64,000 bases of DNA from Streptomyces atroolivaceus. Its GTDB lineage: Bacteria; Actinomycetota; Actinomycetes; Streptomycetales; Streptomycetaceae. The notes below the pieces were generated by a model. It ran no database searches. It saw nothing but the letters and a program-made list of their open reading frames with translations, and was not told where the DNA came from. Below are positions 44,382 through 54,969 of this stretch, piece by piece; within the stretch, counting starts at the first letter, position 1; every line of letters begins with the position of its first letter. The stretch covers positions 124,001 to 188,000 of the forward strand of contig NZ_JNXG01000007.1 of the NCBI RefSeq assembly GCF_000717025.1. Direction: 5' to 3'. A program made the position numbers and the translations under genes.

Positions 44382-45092
44382 GTGTTCTATTACGTCCTGA
44401 AGTACGTCGTGCTGGGTCCCCTGCTCCGGCTGGTGTTCCGGCCTCGCATCGAGGGGCTCGAACACATTCCGGAGGAGGGCGCGGCGATCGTCGCGGGCAA
44501 CCATCTCTCCTTCTCCGACCACTTCCTGATGCCCGCGATCCTCAAACGCCGCATCACGTTCCTCGCGAAGGCCGAGTACTTCACCGGCCCCGGTATCAAG
44601 GGCAAACTGACCGCGGCGTTCTTCCACAGCATCGGACAGATTCCCGTCGACCGTTCCGGCAAGGAAGCGGGGCAGGCGGCCATCCGGGAAGGACTGGGAG
44701 TGCTGAGCAAGGACGAGCTCCTGGGCATCTATCCGGAGGGCACCCGCTCGCACGACGGACGGCTGTACAAGGGCAAGGTCGGGGTCGCCGTGATGGCGAT
44801 CAGGGCAGGGGTCCCGGTCATCCCCTGCGCGATGGTCGGCACGTTCGAGATCCAGCCGCCCGGGCAGAAGGTGCCGAAGGTCAAGCGGGTCACGATCCGG
44901 TTCGGGGAGCCGCTGGACTTCTCCCGGTACGCCGGCCTGGAGGACCAGAAGGCGGCGATCCGGGCGGTCACGGACGAGATCATGTACGCCATCCTCGGTC
45001 TCTCCGGCCAGGAGTACGTCGACGAGTACGCGGTCAAGGCGAAGGCGGCGCAGGCCGAGGAGTCCAAGAAGTTCCCACGACGGCCTCGCTGA
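44382..45092 (+). CDS. 1-acyl-sn-glycerol-3-phosphate acyltransferase (PlsC family)
   Basis: A 236-residue acyltransferase. The catalytic HX4D motif is in NHLSFSDHF (His about residue 44), the phosphate-binding motif is YPEGTRSHDG with RLYKGKVG after it, and VPVIPCAMVGT is the conserved downstream strand. A hydrophobic N-terminus (VLKYVVLGPLLRLVF) anchors it at the membrane. It acylates lysophosphatidic acid or a related lipid in phospholipid synthesis. GTG start with AGGAGAG upstream is well supported; the frame is open far upstream but without similarity. Confidence 0.9.
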   Translation: MFYYVLKYVVLGPLLRLVFRPRIEGLEHIPEEGAAIVAGNHLSFSDHFLMPAILKRRITFLAKAEYFTGPGIKGKLTAAFFHSIGQIPVDRSGKEAGQAAIREGLGVLSKDELLGIYPEGTRSHDGRLYKGKVGVAVMAIRAGVPVIPCAMVGTFEIQPPGQKVPKVKRVTIRFGEPLDFSRYAGLEDQKAAIRAVTDEIMYAILGLSGQEYVDEYAVKAKAAQAEESKKFPRRPR

Positions 45093-45156
45093 GGCACAGT
45101 CTGCTGTCGGCCGATATCCCTGTTCCGGCTGCTGGGGCGACCGTAGCGTTGCCCGC

Positions 45157-46230
45157 ATGAGCAGAGGACGAGCATGTGTGCTGGGTGCCACGGGACAGAT
45201 CGGCCGGGCCGCGGTGCGGACCCTGGCCGAGGACGGCTGGGAGGTGACGGCGGCGTCCCGCGGTGGCGGCCGGGACGGCTCCTGGGGCGACGACGTCCTC
45301 GCGGTCGCCCTCGACCGCGAGGAGGAGGGGGCGCTGGCAGCCGCGGTCGGCGACGGCTGCGACGTCCTGGTCGACGTGGTCGCCTTCGGCAGGGAACACG
45401 CCGCGCAGCTCGAGGGGCTGGCGGGCCGTGTCGGGTCCGCGGTCGTCATCTCCAGCGGTGCGGTGTACGAGGACGGGCAGGGCCGCAGCTTCGACACACA
45501 GGACCGGCCGGACGGCTTCCCGGAGTACCCGGTGCCCGTCACGGAGGCGCAGCGCACGGTCGCCCCCGGGGAAGCGACGTACGGGACGCGGAAGGTCGCG
45601 CTGGAGCGGCAGCTGCTCGCGTGCGGCGACGCGTTGCCGGTGACGCTGCTGCGGGCGGGCGCGGTGCACGGGGAGTACTGCCGCACGCCACGAGAGCTGT
45701 ACTTCGTCAAACGTCTGCTGGACGGACGCCGGCGACGGGTCCTCGCGTACGACGGGGAGAGCCGTTTCCACCCGGTTCATGTGTCCAACCTGGCCGAACT
45801 GATACGGCTGGCCGCTCTGCGGCCGGCCTCCCGCGTGCTCAACGCGGGCGACCCGCAGGCACCGACCGTCGCCGAGATCGGCGCGGCCGTCGACGACGTC
45901 CTCGGGCTGGAGACCGAGACGGTGCTGGTGGCCGGTGCGCCGCCTCAAGGGGGTGTCGGGGAAACGCCTTGGAGCGGTACGCATCCCGTCGTCTACGACA
46001 TGTCGGCCGCCGAACGGGAGCTGGGCTACCGCCCCGTCACGGGGTATGCCGAGTCGCTGCCGCAGACCGTCGCATGGCTCGCCGCGCAACTCGACGGCCG
46101 CGACTGGAGGCAGGCGTTCCCGAAGATGGTCCGCAACTACGGCGAGTCCCTCTTCGACTACGCGGCTGAGGACGCCTGGCTGGAGCGGCACGGCCGGCAG
46201 TCGCGCGACCACCGCACCGGCCGGGGGTGA
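45157..46230 (+). CDS. NAD-dependent epimerase/dehydratase family protein
   Basis: A 357-residue extended SDR. The N-terminal glycine motif CVLGATGQIGRAAVRTL binds NAD(P), the block VVISSGAVYED holds the serine region, YGTRKVALE carries the YxxxK catalytic pair (near residue 143), and FHPVHVSNLAELIRL is the typical cofactor-side strand and helix. The substrate is not evident. The last ~50 residues are a helical extension. It ends at a bidirectional terminator. Confidence 0.88.
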   Translation: MSRGRACVLGATGQIGRAAVRTLAEDGWEVTAASRGGGRDGSWGDDVLAVALDREEEGALAAAVGDGCDVLVDVVAFGREHAAQLEGLAGRVGSAVVISSGAVYEDGQGRSFDTQDRPDGFPEYPVPVTEAQRTVAPGEATYGTRKVALERQLLACGDALPVTLLRAGAVHGEYCRTPRELYFVKRLLDGRRRRVLAYDGESRFHPVHVSNLAELIRLAALRPASRVLNAGDPQAPTVAEIGAAVDDVLGLETETVLVAGAPPQGGVGETPWSGTHPVVYDMSAAERELGYRPVTGYAESLPQTVAWLAAQLDGRDWRQAFPKMVRNYGESLFDYAAEDAWLERHGRQSRDHRTGRG

Positions 46231-46266
46231 GCGGGCGGCCGCCGGAAGACATCGGCCGCCCGCTCA
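46228..46266. terminator. Bidirectional terminator
   Basis: A 14-bp inverted repeat (TGAGCGGGCGGCCG at 46228-46241, complement at 46253-46266) with an 11-base loop lies between the convergent epimerase and aminopeptidase genes. The left arm includes the epimerase stop codon. Confidence 0.8.
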
Positions 46267-46279
46267 CGTCAGGTGGTGA

Positions 46280-47857
46280 TCACGGCTTCGGGGTGGCGTG
46301 CGGGGTGCACGTCACATCGCGCCGGTCGGTCTTCCCCGTGAGCAGGTAGGTGTCCACCCGCTCGTTGACGCAGGGGTTGACCAGGCCGGTGACACCGTGC
46401 GAGCCGGCGCCCTCCTCGGTGATCAGCCGGGAGCCCTTGAAACGCTTGTGCAGCTCGACGGCGCCCTCGTACGGAGTGGCGGCGTCACGCGTGGCCTGCA
46501 CGATCAGCACCGGGGGCAGGCCCTTGCCGGTGCGGACGTCCAGCGGGGTCTGCTGCTCGGACGACCAGGTCGCACAGGGCAGGTTCATCCAGGCGTTCGC
46601 CCAGGTCATGAAGGGGTGGTCCCGGTGCAGCCTGGTGTTGTCGCGGTCCCACTTCTTCCAGCTGGTGGGCCACTTGGCGTCCGCGCACTCGACGGCCGTG
46701 TACACCGCGTTGCCGTTCTCCGCGCTGATGTTGCCCGCGGTGTCCGACAGGTCGGGTGCCGCGGCGTCGATCAGCGCCTGGGTGTCGCCGCCCAGGTAGT
46801 CACTCCAGATCCGGGCGGTGGGTGCCCAGGCGGAGTCGTAGTACGGAGCGCCCTGGAAGAAGCCGATGAGCTCGGCGGGGCCCACGACGCCGCCGATCGG
46901 GTTCTTCTTGGCCGCCGCGCGGAGCGTCAGCCACGCCTGCTCGACCTTCTCCGGCGTGTCACCGATGTGGTAGGCCGCGTCGTTCTCGGCGACCCACGCC
47001 TTCCAGTCGTTCCAGCGTGTCTGGAAGGCGATGTCCTGGTTGAGGTTGGCCTCGTACCAGATGTTGTCCTTCGCCGGGTTGACCACGCTGTCGACGACCA
47101 TACGGCGTACGTGCGTCGGGAAGAGCGTGCCGTAGACCGCGCCCAGGTAGGTGCCGTAGGAGACGCCGAGGAAGTTGAGCTTCTTCTCACCGAGCGCGGC
47201 GCGGATGACGTCCAGGTCACGCGCGGTGTTCGGCGTGGTCATGTGCGGCAGCATGTCGCCGCTGCGCTCGGCGCAGCCGTCGGCGTACTCGGCCGCGAGC
47301 TTGCGCTGGGCCCGCTTGTCGGCCTCGCTGTCCGGAACCGGGTCCGCCTTCGGAGCCTTCACGAACTCCTGCGGGTCGATACAGGAGATCGGCGCCGAGT
47401 GGCCGACCCCGCGCGGGTCGAAACCGACGAAGTCGTAGGCCTTCGCGGTCTTCGTCCAGAGCGGGTTCTTGGTGACGATGCGCCTCGGGAACGCCATACC
47501 CGAGCCGCCGGGGCCTCCGGGGTTGTAGACGAGGGCGCCTTGGCGTTCGTCCTTCGTGCCTGTGCTGACGTGCCGGTCGACCGCGAGCTTGATCTTCTTG
47601 CCGTTCGGCTCGGCGTAGTCGAGCGGTACGCTCACCCATCCGCACTGGATGGGTGCGGCGATCGCCCAGTCGGCCGGACAGTCCGTCCAGTCGATACCCG
47701 CCTTCGCGGCCCGGGCCGCGGCGATCTGGACTCCGCGCGCCTCCTGGTCGCCGTGGTGCCTGCTGTCGGCACCGGCGGCCGGTGCGGCCATCGCCCCCGC
47801 TATGAGCGTGCCCGCGATCAGAGTGCCGGCCGAACCGAGCATCGCTGTGCGCCTCAA
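46280..47857 (-). CDS. Secreted S33-family tripeptidyl aminopeptidase
   Basis: A 525-residue alpha/beta hydrolase with a signal peptide (residues about 1-30, basic start then LIAGTLIAGAMAAPAAGA). The mature enzyme has the oxyanion loop YNPGGPGGSGM, the nucleophile elbow GVSYGTYLG, the acid in VQATRDAATPYEGA and the histidine in GAGSHGV, plus the TAP C-terminal domain cysteines. It resembles the Streptomyces mycelium-associated tripeptidyl aminopeptidases (Tap/SlpD/SlpE) that cut tripeptides from protein N-termini outside the cell. No lipobox cysteine follows the signal peptide, so it is probably soluble. Confidence 0.9.
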   Translation of the reverse strand: MRRTAMLGSAGTLIAGTLIAGAMAAPAAGADSRHHGDQEARGVQIAAARAAKAGIDWTDCPADWAIAAPIQCGWVSVPLDYAEPNGKKIKLAVDRHVSTGTKDERQGALVYNPGGPGGSGMAFPRRIVTKNPLWTKTAKAYDFVGFDPRGVGHSAPISCIDPQEFVKAPKADPVPDSEADKRAQRKLAAEYADGCAERSGDMLPHMTTPNTARDLDVIRAALGEKKLNFLGVSYGTYLGAVYGTLFPTHVRRMVVDSVVNPAKDNIWYEANLNQDIAFQTRWNDWKAWVAENDAAYHIGDTPEKVEQAWLTLRAAAKKNPIGGVVGPAELIGFFQGAPYYDSAWAPTARIWSDYLGGDTQALIDAAAPDLSDTAGNISAENGNAVYTAVECADAKWPTSWKKWDRDNTRLHRDHPFMTWANAWMNLPCATWSSEQQTPLDVRTGKGLPPVLIVQATRDAATPYEGAVELHKRFKGSRLITEEGAGSHGVTGLVNPCVNERVDTYLLTGKTDRRDVTCTPHATPKP

Positions 47858-48010
47858 GTGGAACCTCCCCCTGCGTGATGCGCCGCGGTGGCGGCGCTTC
47901 GGTTCATGTGTCCAGGCGGATCCTTTCGTCTGTGAGGTTGCTGAGAACAGGGCGTACGCGTGTTTCTTTACCGAACCAATAACCGGTGCGCGCTGTCCCG
48001 CTGAGCGAAC

Positions 48011-48792
48011 TCACGCGTTCCGCAGGGCTTTCGACTCCTTCAGCAGCACCTTCAGCGCTTCGTCCAGTACCGCGCGCAGCAGCCGCGCGTCGGCGGCGAG
48101 CGCCGTCACCAGCACGGCGGGTCCGGCCAGCGGAGTGAGCGCGGCGGTGGGACCGAGCAGTCGCGGCGCGGGGACGCCGCCCTCGAACGCCGGGTCGACG
48201 AGCAGCAGTTGCCCGACGGCCCGGTGGCCGCCCAGGACGGCCGAGCCGTCCCAGCCTCCGGGCGCTCCCGGCCCGTACGCCGTCTGCTGGTCGAGCAGGG
48301 GCCTTCCGGCTCTGCGCACCGTCAGGCGGGTCGAGAGCCTGCCGGTGCTCTCCCCCTGCCGGCCCAGAACCTGTTCCTCACGGAGCACCAGGCGTGCGGT
48401 TGACGCGAGTTCGGCCCGGGTGGTCATGTCGAGTTCGCTTCCGTACGCGGAGACGAGCTGTTCGGGGAGCCAGTGGAGTTCCGCCCCCTCCCCCACGCTG
48501 AGCCGCACGTCGTACGAAGCCGGGCCGGCATCCGGGCCCGCCCCCGGCAGCGCCACGGTGGCGGCGGCGGAGTCGACGCTCACCCGGGCGCCGTCCTCCG
48601 CCCGGGCCTCGACGGCGAGCCGGTCGCCGCCGAGGGGCGCGCTCATCGCGCCAACCACGGTGACACGCGCGAACGCGGCGTCCGGAGACCTGGTCCGGCG
48701 CAGGGCGAGCGGACCGCCGCTCTCGAGCACCGGAAGCGACGTGGCACCCCGTCCGTCGGCTACCGCCCTGATCCGGGCGGTGGCTGTGACGC

Positions 48793-48796
<4 letters not shown>
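48011..48796 (-). CDS. ureD: Urease accessory protein UreD (UreH)
   Basis: A 261-residue UreD homologue. It shows the family's beta-helix-like pattern and characteristic segments: [20 protein letters not shown] near the middle (E-LHWLPEP region) and [17 protein letters not shown]. UreD, with UreF and UreG, forms the chaperone complex that delivers nickel to apourease. It is the last gene of the urease cluster and overlaps ureG by four bases (GTGA). It is rather divergent, as UreD proteins usually are. Confidence 0.88.
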
Positions 48797-49470
<674 letters not shown>

Positions 49471-49514
49471 GGGTCTGACTCCTGGTTCCGGCGGGCGGGG
49501 TGACGTTCGGGGAT

Positions 49515-50180
49515 TCAGGACGCGAACAGGCGGACGGGCCAGGCCGAGTGGGCCTCCGCCGAGATGTCGAGCAACGGGGCGGAGGCGGCGGGCAGCGCGT
49601 CGATGCCGTGCCGTGCGGCCTCGGCGGCCTGTTCGGCGACCTGGTCGAGGGCGGGTGCGAGCCGGGCCAGGACCGCGGTGGCCTCGAACGGGTCCAGGGA
49701 CAGCAGGCGGACCACAGCGGTGGCCGGGCCGCTTACCGCTTCGTAGGCGACGCAGTGTGCGGCGTCGGCGGGCCCCAGCCCGGCGGCACGCGCCGTGAGC
49801 CCGAGTACGACGGGCTGGTGGGCGCCACGCGGCCGGGCTTCGGCGAGCGCGGCCAGTTCAGGGCTGGGCCAGGTGGCCCGCGCCGCCCTCATCAACTGTC
49901 GGCCGAGCTTGCGTGCGACGCCTCTGAGGGCGGGCGAGGGCGTCCGGGCGTCGGCGGCCTCGTCGAGGGCGAGGGGGTCGAGGCCGAGGGCAGCCGCGGC
50001 GGCCAGGGCTGCCGATGTGAGCCCGGTGGTGTGCAGCCGTCCCAGGCAGAAATCCGCCAGGTCCTGGGCGTCGCGGATGCGTCCCGCCTTGACGGCCGGC
50101 TCGGCGCCGCCGGAGTGGGCGTGGCCACCGGCGGGGAACCGGCCGTCGGCGAGAACGAGCAGGGCTGCGCGCGTGGTCAT
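49515..50180 (-). CDS. ureF: Urease accessory protein UreF
   Basis: A 221-residue all-helical protein beginning with the UreF motif [19 protein letters not shown]. It acts as a GTPase-regulating partner of UreG in the UreDFG complex. The C-terminus [17 protein letters not shown] resembles the UreF end that binds UreD/UreG. It lies 16 bases after ureC and 44 bases before ureG. Confidence 0.92.
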   Translation of the reverse strand: MTTRAALLVLADGRFPAGGHAHSGGAEPAVKAGRIRDAQDLADFCLGRLHTTGLTSAALAAAAALGLDPLALDEAADARTPSPALRGVARKLGRQLMRAARATWPSPELAALAEARPRGAHQPVVLGLTARAAGLGPADAAHCVAYEAVSGPATAVVRLLSLDPFEATAVLARLAPALDQVAEQAAEAARHGIDALPAASAPLLDISAEAHSAWPVRLFAS

Positions 50181-50196
50181 GTGGTGCCGTCCTGCC

Positions 50197-51918
50197 TCAG
50201 AAGAGGAAGTAGCGCTGAGCCATGGGAAGTTCAGCGGCTGGGGCTGGTTCGACCGGATCACCGTCGATGGTGACGGCGAAGCTGTCGGGGTCGACCTGGA
50301 CGTCGGGCAGGGCGTCGTTCTCCCGCATGTGCGCCTTGGTGACCCCCCGGGTGCTGGTGATCGGCACGAACCGCTTGCCGAGGCCCAGCTGCTCGGGCAG
50401 TCCGGCCTCGATGGCGGCCGCGGATACGAAGTTGAGGGAGTTGGCTGCGGGGGCCCTTCCCATGGCCCCGAACATGGGCCGGGGCATGACCGGCTGCGGG
50501 GTGGGGATCGAGGCGTTGGCATCGCCCATCTGCGCGTAGGCGATCTGGCCGCCCTTGATCACGGTCTGCGGCTTGACGCCGAAGAACGCCGGATCCCACA
50601 GCACGAGGTCGGCGAGCTTGCCGGTCTCGACGGAACCGATCTCCCGGTCCAGGCCCTGGGCCACAGCCGGGTTGATGGTGTATTTGGCGACATAGCGACG
50701 TGCCCGGTGGTTGTCGGCGCGTCCGTCCCCCGGAAGTGCCCCGCGTCGGCGCTTCATCACGTGGGCCGTCTGCCAGGTCCGCAGGATCACCTCACCGATG
50801 CGGCCCATCGCCTGGGAGTCCGAGGAGATGATCGAGATCGCTCCGAGGTCATGGAGGATGTCCTCGGCCGCGATGGTGGAGGGCCGGATGCGGGACTCGG
50901 CGAAGGCGAGGTCCTCCGGCACCGTGGGGTTGAGGTGGTGACAGACCATCAGCATGTCGAGGTGCTCGTCGATCGTGTTGACGGTGTGCGGCCGGGTCGG
51001 ATTGGTGGAGCTGGGCAGGACATACGGTTCCGAGACCACGCTGATGATGTCGGGGGCGTGACCGCCGCCGGCGCCTTCGGTGTGGTACGCGTGGATGGTG
51101 CGCCCCGCGATGGCGGCAAGGGTGTCGGCGACGAATCCGGCCTCGTTGAGCGTGTCCGTGTGGATGGCGAGCTGGGCGCCCGTCTCCTCGCACACACTCA
51201 GGCAGGCGTCGATCACGGCGGGGGTCGCGCCCCAGTCCTCATGGATCTTGAACCCCAGGGCCCCCGCGCACAGCTGGGAACGCATGGCCTCGTGGGACAT
51301 CGTGTTGCCCTTGCCGAGCAGACCGATGTTGACCGGGTAACCCTCGAGCGCCTCGAACATCCGGGCAAGGTGCCAGGGGCCCGGGGTGATCGTCGTGGCC
51401 TTGGTGCCCTCGGCGGGGCCCGTACCTCCCCCGACGAGAGTCGTGATGCCGGACGAGAGCGCCTGGTCGACGAGGGTCGGCGAGATGAAGTGGACGTGCG
51501 CGTCGATGGCCCCGGCGGTGATGAACTTGCCGTTCCCCGCGATGATCTCGGTCTCGGGGCCGATGACCAGGTCCGGGTGGACACCGTCCATCGTGTCCGG
51601 GTTACCGGCCTTCCCGATCCCGGTGATCCGGCCGCCGCGGATGCCGATGTCGGCCTTGACGACGCCCCAGTGGTCGATGATCACGGCGCCGGTGACGACC
51701 GTGTCGGGGGCACCTTCGGCGCGGGTGGTCCGCGCCTGGCCCATCGATTCACGGATCACCTTGCCGCCGCCGAACACGGCTTCGTCACCGGCCCGTCCGG
51801 GACCACCGGACCGGTCCTCCTCGATCTCGACGACGAGGTCGGTGTCGGCGAGCCTGATGCGGTCGCCGGTGGTGGGGCCGAACAGGTCGGCGTACACGGG
51901 GCGGCTGAGTTCAGGCAT
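50197..51918 (-). CDS. ureC: Urease alpha subunit UreC
   Basis: A 573-residue catalytic subunit. Active-site features are HVHFISP (two nickel-binding His), [10 protein letters not shown] (Lys carbamylated to bridge the nickels, plus His), [11 protein letters not shown], and the flap [20 protein letters not shown] (Cys and His of the mobile flap). Full length and no truncation. It hydrolyses urea to ammonia and carbamate in the cytoplasm. It overlaps ureB by eight bases. Confidence 0.97.
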   Translation of the reverse strand: MPELSRPVYADLFGPTTGDRIRLADTDLVVEIEEDRSGGPGRAGDEAVFGGGKVIRESMGQARTTRAEGAPDTVVTGAVIIDHWGVVKADIGIRGGRITGIGKAGNPDTMDGVHPDLVIGPETEIIAGNGKFITAGAIDAHVHFISPTLVDQALSSGITTLVGGGTGPAEGTKATTITPGPWHLARMFEALEGYPVNIGLLGKGNTMSHEAMRSQLCAGALGFKIHEDWGATPAVIDACLSVCEETGAQLAIHTDTLNEAGFVADTLAAIAGRTIHAYHTEGAGGGHAPDIISVVSEPYVLPSSTNPTRPHTVNTIDEHLDMLMVCHHLNPTVPEDLAFAESRIRPSTIAAEDILHDLGAISIISSDSQAMGRIGEVILRTWQTAHVMKRRRGALPGDGRADNHRARRYVAKYTINPAVAQGLDREIGSVETGKLADLVLWDPAFFGVKPQTVIKGGQIAYAQMGDANASIPTPQPVMPRPMFGAMGRAPAANSLNFVSAAAIEAGLPEQLGLGKRFVPITSTRGVTKAHMRENDALPDVQVDPDSFAVTIDGDPVEPAPAAELPMAQRYFLF

Positions 51919-52236
51919 CGAGGGAACCTCCGGTGTCGCCGCGCAGTCCGGGGACGATGCGCAGACCTGCGAGCGGGACGAGTTCGACGTCGACGGGGAT
52001 ACCGGGCTCGAAGCGCACGGCGGTTCCGGCGGCGATGTTCAGCCTGAGCCCGTGAGCGGCACGGCGGTCGAAGTCCAGACCGGGATTGGCCTCGGCGAAG
52101 TGGTAGTGCGAGCCGACCTGGACCGGTCGGTCCGCGGCGTTGAGGACGGTGAGACGGGTGACGGGGCGCCCCTCGTTGAGCGGCACCGGGTCCTGCGCGT
52201 ACAGGATCTCTCCGGGGATCATCGACTGCTCCCCCG

Positions 52237-52240
<4 letters not shown>
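51911..52240 (-). CDS. ureB: Urease beta subunit UreB
   Basis: A 109-residue UreB with the conserved [18 protein letters not shown] start and [20 protein letters not shown] core. Start at GTG 52240 overlaps the ureA stop; an internal ATG at 52222 (MIPGEI) would give a shorter, also typical, N-terminus. Structural subunit of the (ABC)3 urease complex. Confidence 0.95.
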
Positions 52241-52539
<299 letters not shown>

Positions 52540-52602
52540 GCTTCCACCCTCTTCGTCTTCCGCCCGGTACCTGCCCCGGGCGCAGCGGGACCCTATCCCG
52601 CC

Positions 52603-52619
52603 TTCAACACTCTGTTGAA
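52603..52619. promoter_or_regulatory. Candidate operator in the ureA promoter
   Basis: A perfect palindrome TTCAACA-CTC-TGTTGAA sits 64 bases upstream of the ureA start, within the 139-base gap to the TetR gene. It is the most symmetric element in the gap and is placed well for a regulator of the urease operon. The protein that would bind is not known to me. Confidence 0.55.
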
Positions 52620-52666
52620 CGATGAAGAGGATTCCGCGACCAGGTATTGCACGTTAGGGCGGAAGT

Positions 52667-52682
52667 TTTTCCGGCGCGTTAA
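52667..52682 (-). promoter_or_regulatory. Possible GlnR box upstream of ureA
   Basis: Read toward ureA, TTAAC-GCGCCG-GAAAA resembles the Streptomyces GlnR half-site pair gTnAc-N6-GaAAc with two mismatches. GlnR control of urease genes is known in Streptomyces. Here it is one pair only, at the end of the neighbouring TetR gene, so support is modest. Confidence 0.35.
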
Positions 52683-53299
52683 CTGATCTTTTGCGGACCC
52701 ATGGACATCAGCCCGCGCAACCCGTTCTCCAGGACGTGCGGCTCGGCCCCGCCGAACAGCGCCTCCTGCGCGAGGAATCCCTGCGCGGTGGCGATCAAGG
52801 TGCGGGCGACGTCGTCGGCCGGCACGTCGGAATGCATGAGCCCTGCCGCCCGGTAGGCCTCCACCAGCGTCGCCCAGGCCTCCCGCATGCCGATGAAGCC
52901 GTCGTCGAGCGTCTTCGCCAGCCGGTCGTTACGCATGGTCTCGGCCCATACCTGGACGATGAGCGCGGCGCACGTACGGCGCTCCATCCCGTACACCTGC
53001 CCCTCGAAGACACCGCGCAGCACCCTGCCCAGCAGCACGTCGGGAGTGGGTGGCGGGATGAGCTCCGCCGCCTCCTCGAACGCCCGCCGGATGCTGCTGA
53101 ACGCCTCGTCGGCGATGGCCGCGATCAACTCCTCCTTGCCCGCGAAGTAGCGGTAGACGGCCCCGGCGGACAGCCCGACCTCCTTCAGTACGTCCTGCAT
53201 GGATGTGCCGTGGAAGCCGTTGCGGGCGAAGCAGTGCGCGGCGCCGACGAGGATCTGCCGACGGCGGGCATCGAGGTGCTCCTGCGATACACGTGCCAT
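52679..53299 (-). CDS. TetR family regulator
   Basis: A 206-residue TetR protein. The HTH region (about 10-55) has MQDVLKEVGLSAGAVYRYFA and the C-terminal domain resembles the TetR_C 'AefR-like' type (AALIVQVWAETMRND). Start at MARVSQEH (53299); an upstream TTG start in frame would cross the operator and is less likely. It is divergent from a membrane protein, with duplicated 20-base operator-like repeats between them, so it probably represses both. Confidence 0.9.
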   Translation of the reverse strand: MARVSQEHLDARRRQILVGAAHCFARNGFHGTSMQDVLKEVGLSAGAVYRYFAGKEELIAAIADEAFSSIRRAFEEAAELIPPPTPDVLLGRVLRGVFEGQVYGMERRTCAALIVQVWAETMRNDRLAKTLDDGFIGMREAWATLVEAYRAAGLMHSDVPADDVARTLIATAQGFLAQEALFGGAEPHVLENGLRGLMSMGPQKIS

Positions 53300-53310
53300 G
53301 GCGAACAATC

Positions 53311-53386
53311 TAAAACGAACGTTCCTTCTTGACAAGGGCGCGGTCCCGACGCGACAGTGGCCATCGTAAAACGAACGATCCTTCTC
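53311..53386. promoter_or_regulatory. Duplicated TetR operator-like repeats
   Basis: Two direct repeats, TAAAACGAACGTTCCTTCTT (53311-53330) and TAAAACGAACGATCCTTCTC (53367-53386), match at 18 of 20 bases and start 56 bases apart. Each centre is a near-palindrome (GAACGTTC perfect in the first). They flank the divergent start regions of the TetR and membrane-protein genes, one near each, as expected for autoregulation plus target repression. Confidence 0.75.
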
Positions 53387-53406
53387 TTTGAATCGAGGCA
53401 GTCGTC

Positions 53407-54396
53407 ATGCCTGCTGCGCACAACCGCCGCGCGGTCGCGGTCATCCTCCTCGTCCCTCTGGTCGTGACCCTCAGCCTCTGGGCCTTCTCGTGGCCGGCCG
53501 CCCGGATCGCCCCGCGTGACGTGCCTGTGGGGATAGCCGGTACCGCGCCCGCGGCCGATCAGCTTCAGCACAGGTTCGAACAGCGCGGAGGTGCCTTCGA
53601 GGTCCACCGTTACGACGACGCCGCCGCGGCCCGCGACGCGGTCGAGGACCGGGTCGTATACGGCGCCTTCGTGATCACCGGGAAGGGAACGCAGCTGCTC
53701 ACCGCTTCGGCGGCCGGCCCCGTCGTCTCCCAGCTGCTGACCGAGGCGGCCAGGGGGGCGGCACCCGCGGGGGCCGCCCTACCGGTCACCGATGTCGTCG
53801 CGGCACCCGCGGCGGACCCGCGTAGCGCCGCGCTCGGTGCGAGCATCCTGCCGCTGGCCCTCGCCGGCGTCGCCGCCGGAGCGATGGTGACCCTGCTGAA
53901 GCTGCGGGGCGCCCGGGCGGCCCTGGCCCTTGGCGGCGCCTCCGTCCTCGTGGGCGTGGCCGCCACGGCGGTCACCCACAGCTGGCTGGGAGTGATCACG
54001 GGTGACTGGTGGACGGAAGCGGGCGCCATCGGCCTCACCGTGCTGGCCATCGCCTCGGCCGTGGGAGGACTCGCTGCGCTGCTCGGCACCAAGGGCATCG
54101 GCGTGGGCGCGCTGCTGATGGTGCTGCTCGGCAATTCGTTCTCGGGCGTCACGAGCGCACCCGAACTGCTCCCCGAACCGGTCGGTGTCATCGGCCAGTG
54201 GCTCCCGCCGGGCGCGGGGGGATCGCTGCTGAGGTCGGTCGCCTTCTTCGACGGTGCCGCCGCCGGCCCGGCCGTCCTGACCCTGACGGCGTGGGCCGCA
54301 CTGGGTCTGGGCGCCGTGCTGATCGGCGGCCGCCGGAAACCGGACGCGGCCGAGACAGCCGGCCACCACCGTCGCGAACCGGCCCTCACGAGCTGA
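53407..54396 (+). CDS. YhgE/Pip- or ABC-2-like membrane protein
   Basis: A 329-residue membrane protein. An N-terminal helix (VAVILLVPLVVTLSLWAF) is followed by an extracellular domain of ~110 residues (VPVGIAGTAPAADQLQHRFE with a VVYGAFVI strand). About six more helices follow (ASILPLALAGVAAGAMVTLL onward), ending in a charged tail. This is the layout of the YhgE/Pip phage-infection-like and ABC-2 permease families, but no ATPase gene is nearby. Its divergent TetR suggests an inducible export or envelope role. The function is not established. Confidence 0.75.
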   Translation: MPAAHNRRAVAVILLVPLVVTLSLWAFSWPAARIAPRDVPVGIAGTAPAADQLQHRFEQRGGAFEVHRYDDAAAARDAVEDRVVYGAFVITGKGTQLLTASAAGPVVSQLLTEAARGAAPAGAALPVTDVVAAPAADPRSAALGASILPLALAGVAAGAMVTLLKLRGARAALALGGASVLVGVAATAVTHSWLGVITGDWWTEAGAIGLTVLAIASAVGGLAALLGTKGIGVGALLMVLLGNSFSGVTSAPELLPEPVGVIGQWLPPGAGGSLLRSVAFFDGAAAGPAVLTLTAWAALGLGAVLIGGRRKPDAAETAGHHRREPALTS

Positions 54397-54969
54397 GCCG
54401 GCGGTCCAGCAGGATGAGCACGGCGCCCTCGGCGAAGCGCTTCCGCGGCCGGGAAGGGCCCGTTCGCCGCCGGGACCGGTGCACCCGGCGTTCCCCGAGT
54501 CGACCTCGTTGGTGCGCCCCGGCGACGCCGGCCCCCCGGCCGCGTCGCCGCCTGCCTCTGCCGGCGGCGACGCCTCACGGGTCACGTCGCGCGCGGGGAG
54601 CCGCCCTGTGAGCAGCCGGGGATTCGGCCACTACGCGCGCAGGGCTCCGGCGCCGGCGTGGAGGGCACGGGGTCCCCGGTGACGGCGACGGGCAGTGCCG
54701 GGACGTCGCTGTCGAGCACGGTGGGCGCCCCTGCGGGCACGTTCCAGGACTCGCAGGGGTGATGTGCGCGTCGGCGGCCCGGCGAGGGCCCGCCTGCGGG
54801 ACTGGTCGACCTCGCGTCGACAGCTGCCGACGCCGCACCGCTCCGTCACGTCACCACACAGGACCTGCCGAGGCCTCCGACGTAGAGGGCGGGGGGCGAA
54901 GCGCGGGGCCGACAGGTTGCGCAACACGCTTCGGGACGGTGGCGACGACCCCGGCCCCTGGGAACGGCG
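54397..54969. other. Intergenic debris, possible hydrolase fragment
   Basis: About 570 bases with no intact gene. On the minus strand near 54650-54760, one frame reads ESWNVPAGAPTVLDSDVPAL, which resembles the C-terminal region of Tap-like alpha/beta hydrolases (C-W-P...L-x-S-D-V-P-x-L) just before the catalytic Asp. The expected Asp/His blocks are not recoverable. This may be the remnant of a hydrolase gene, with weak support. Confidence 0.35.

Noticed and set aside
46298..47878. Long + strand open frame opposite the secreted aminopeptidase
   Set aside because: Shadow frame; the minus strand carries the full catalytic triad and signal peptide.
49795..52047. Long + strand open frame opposite ureF and ureC
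   Set aside because: Antisense shadow of well-conserved urease genes; no ribosome site or domain.
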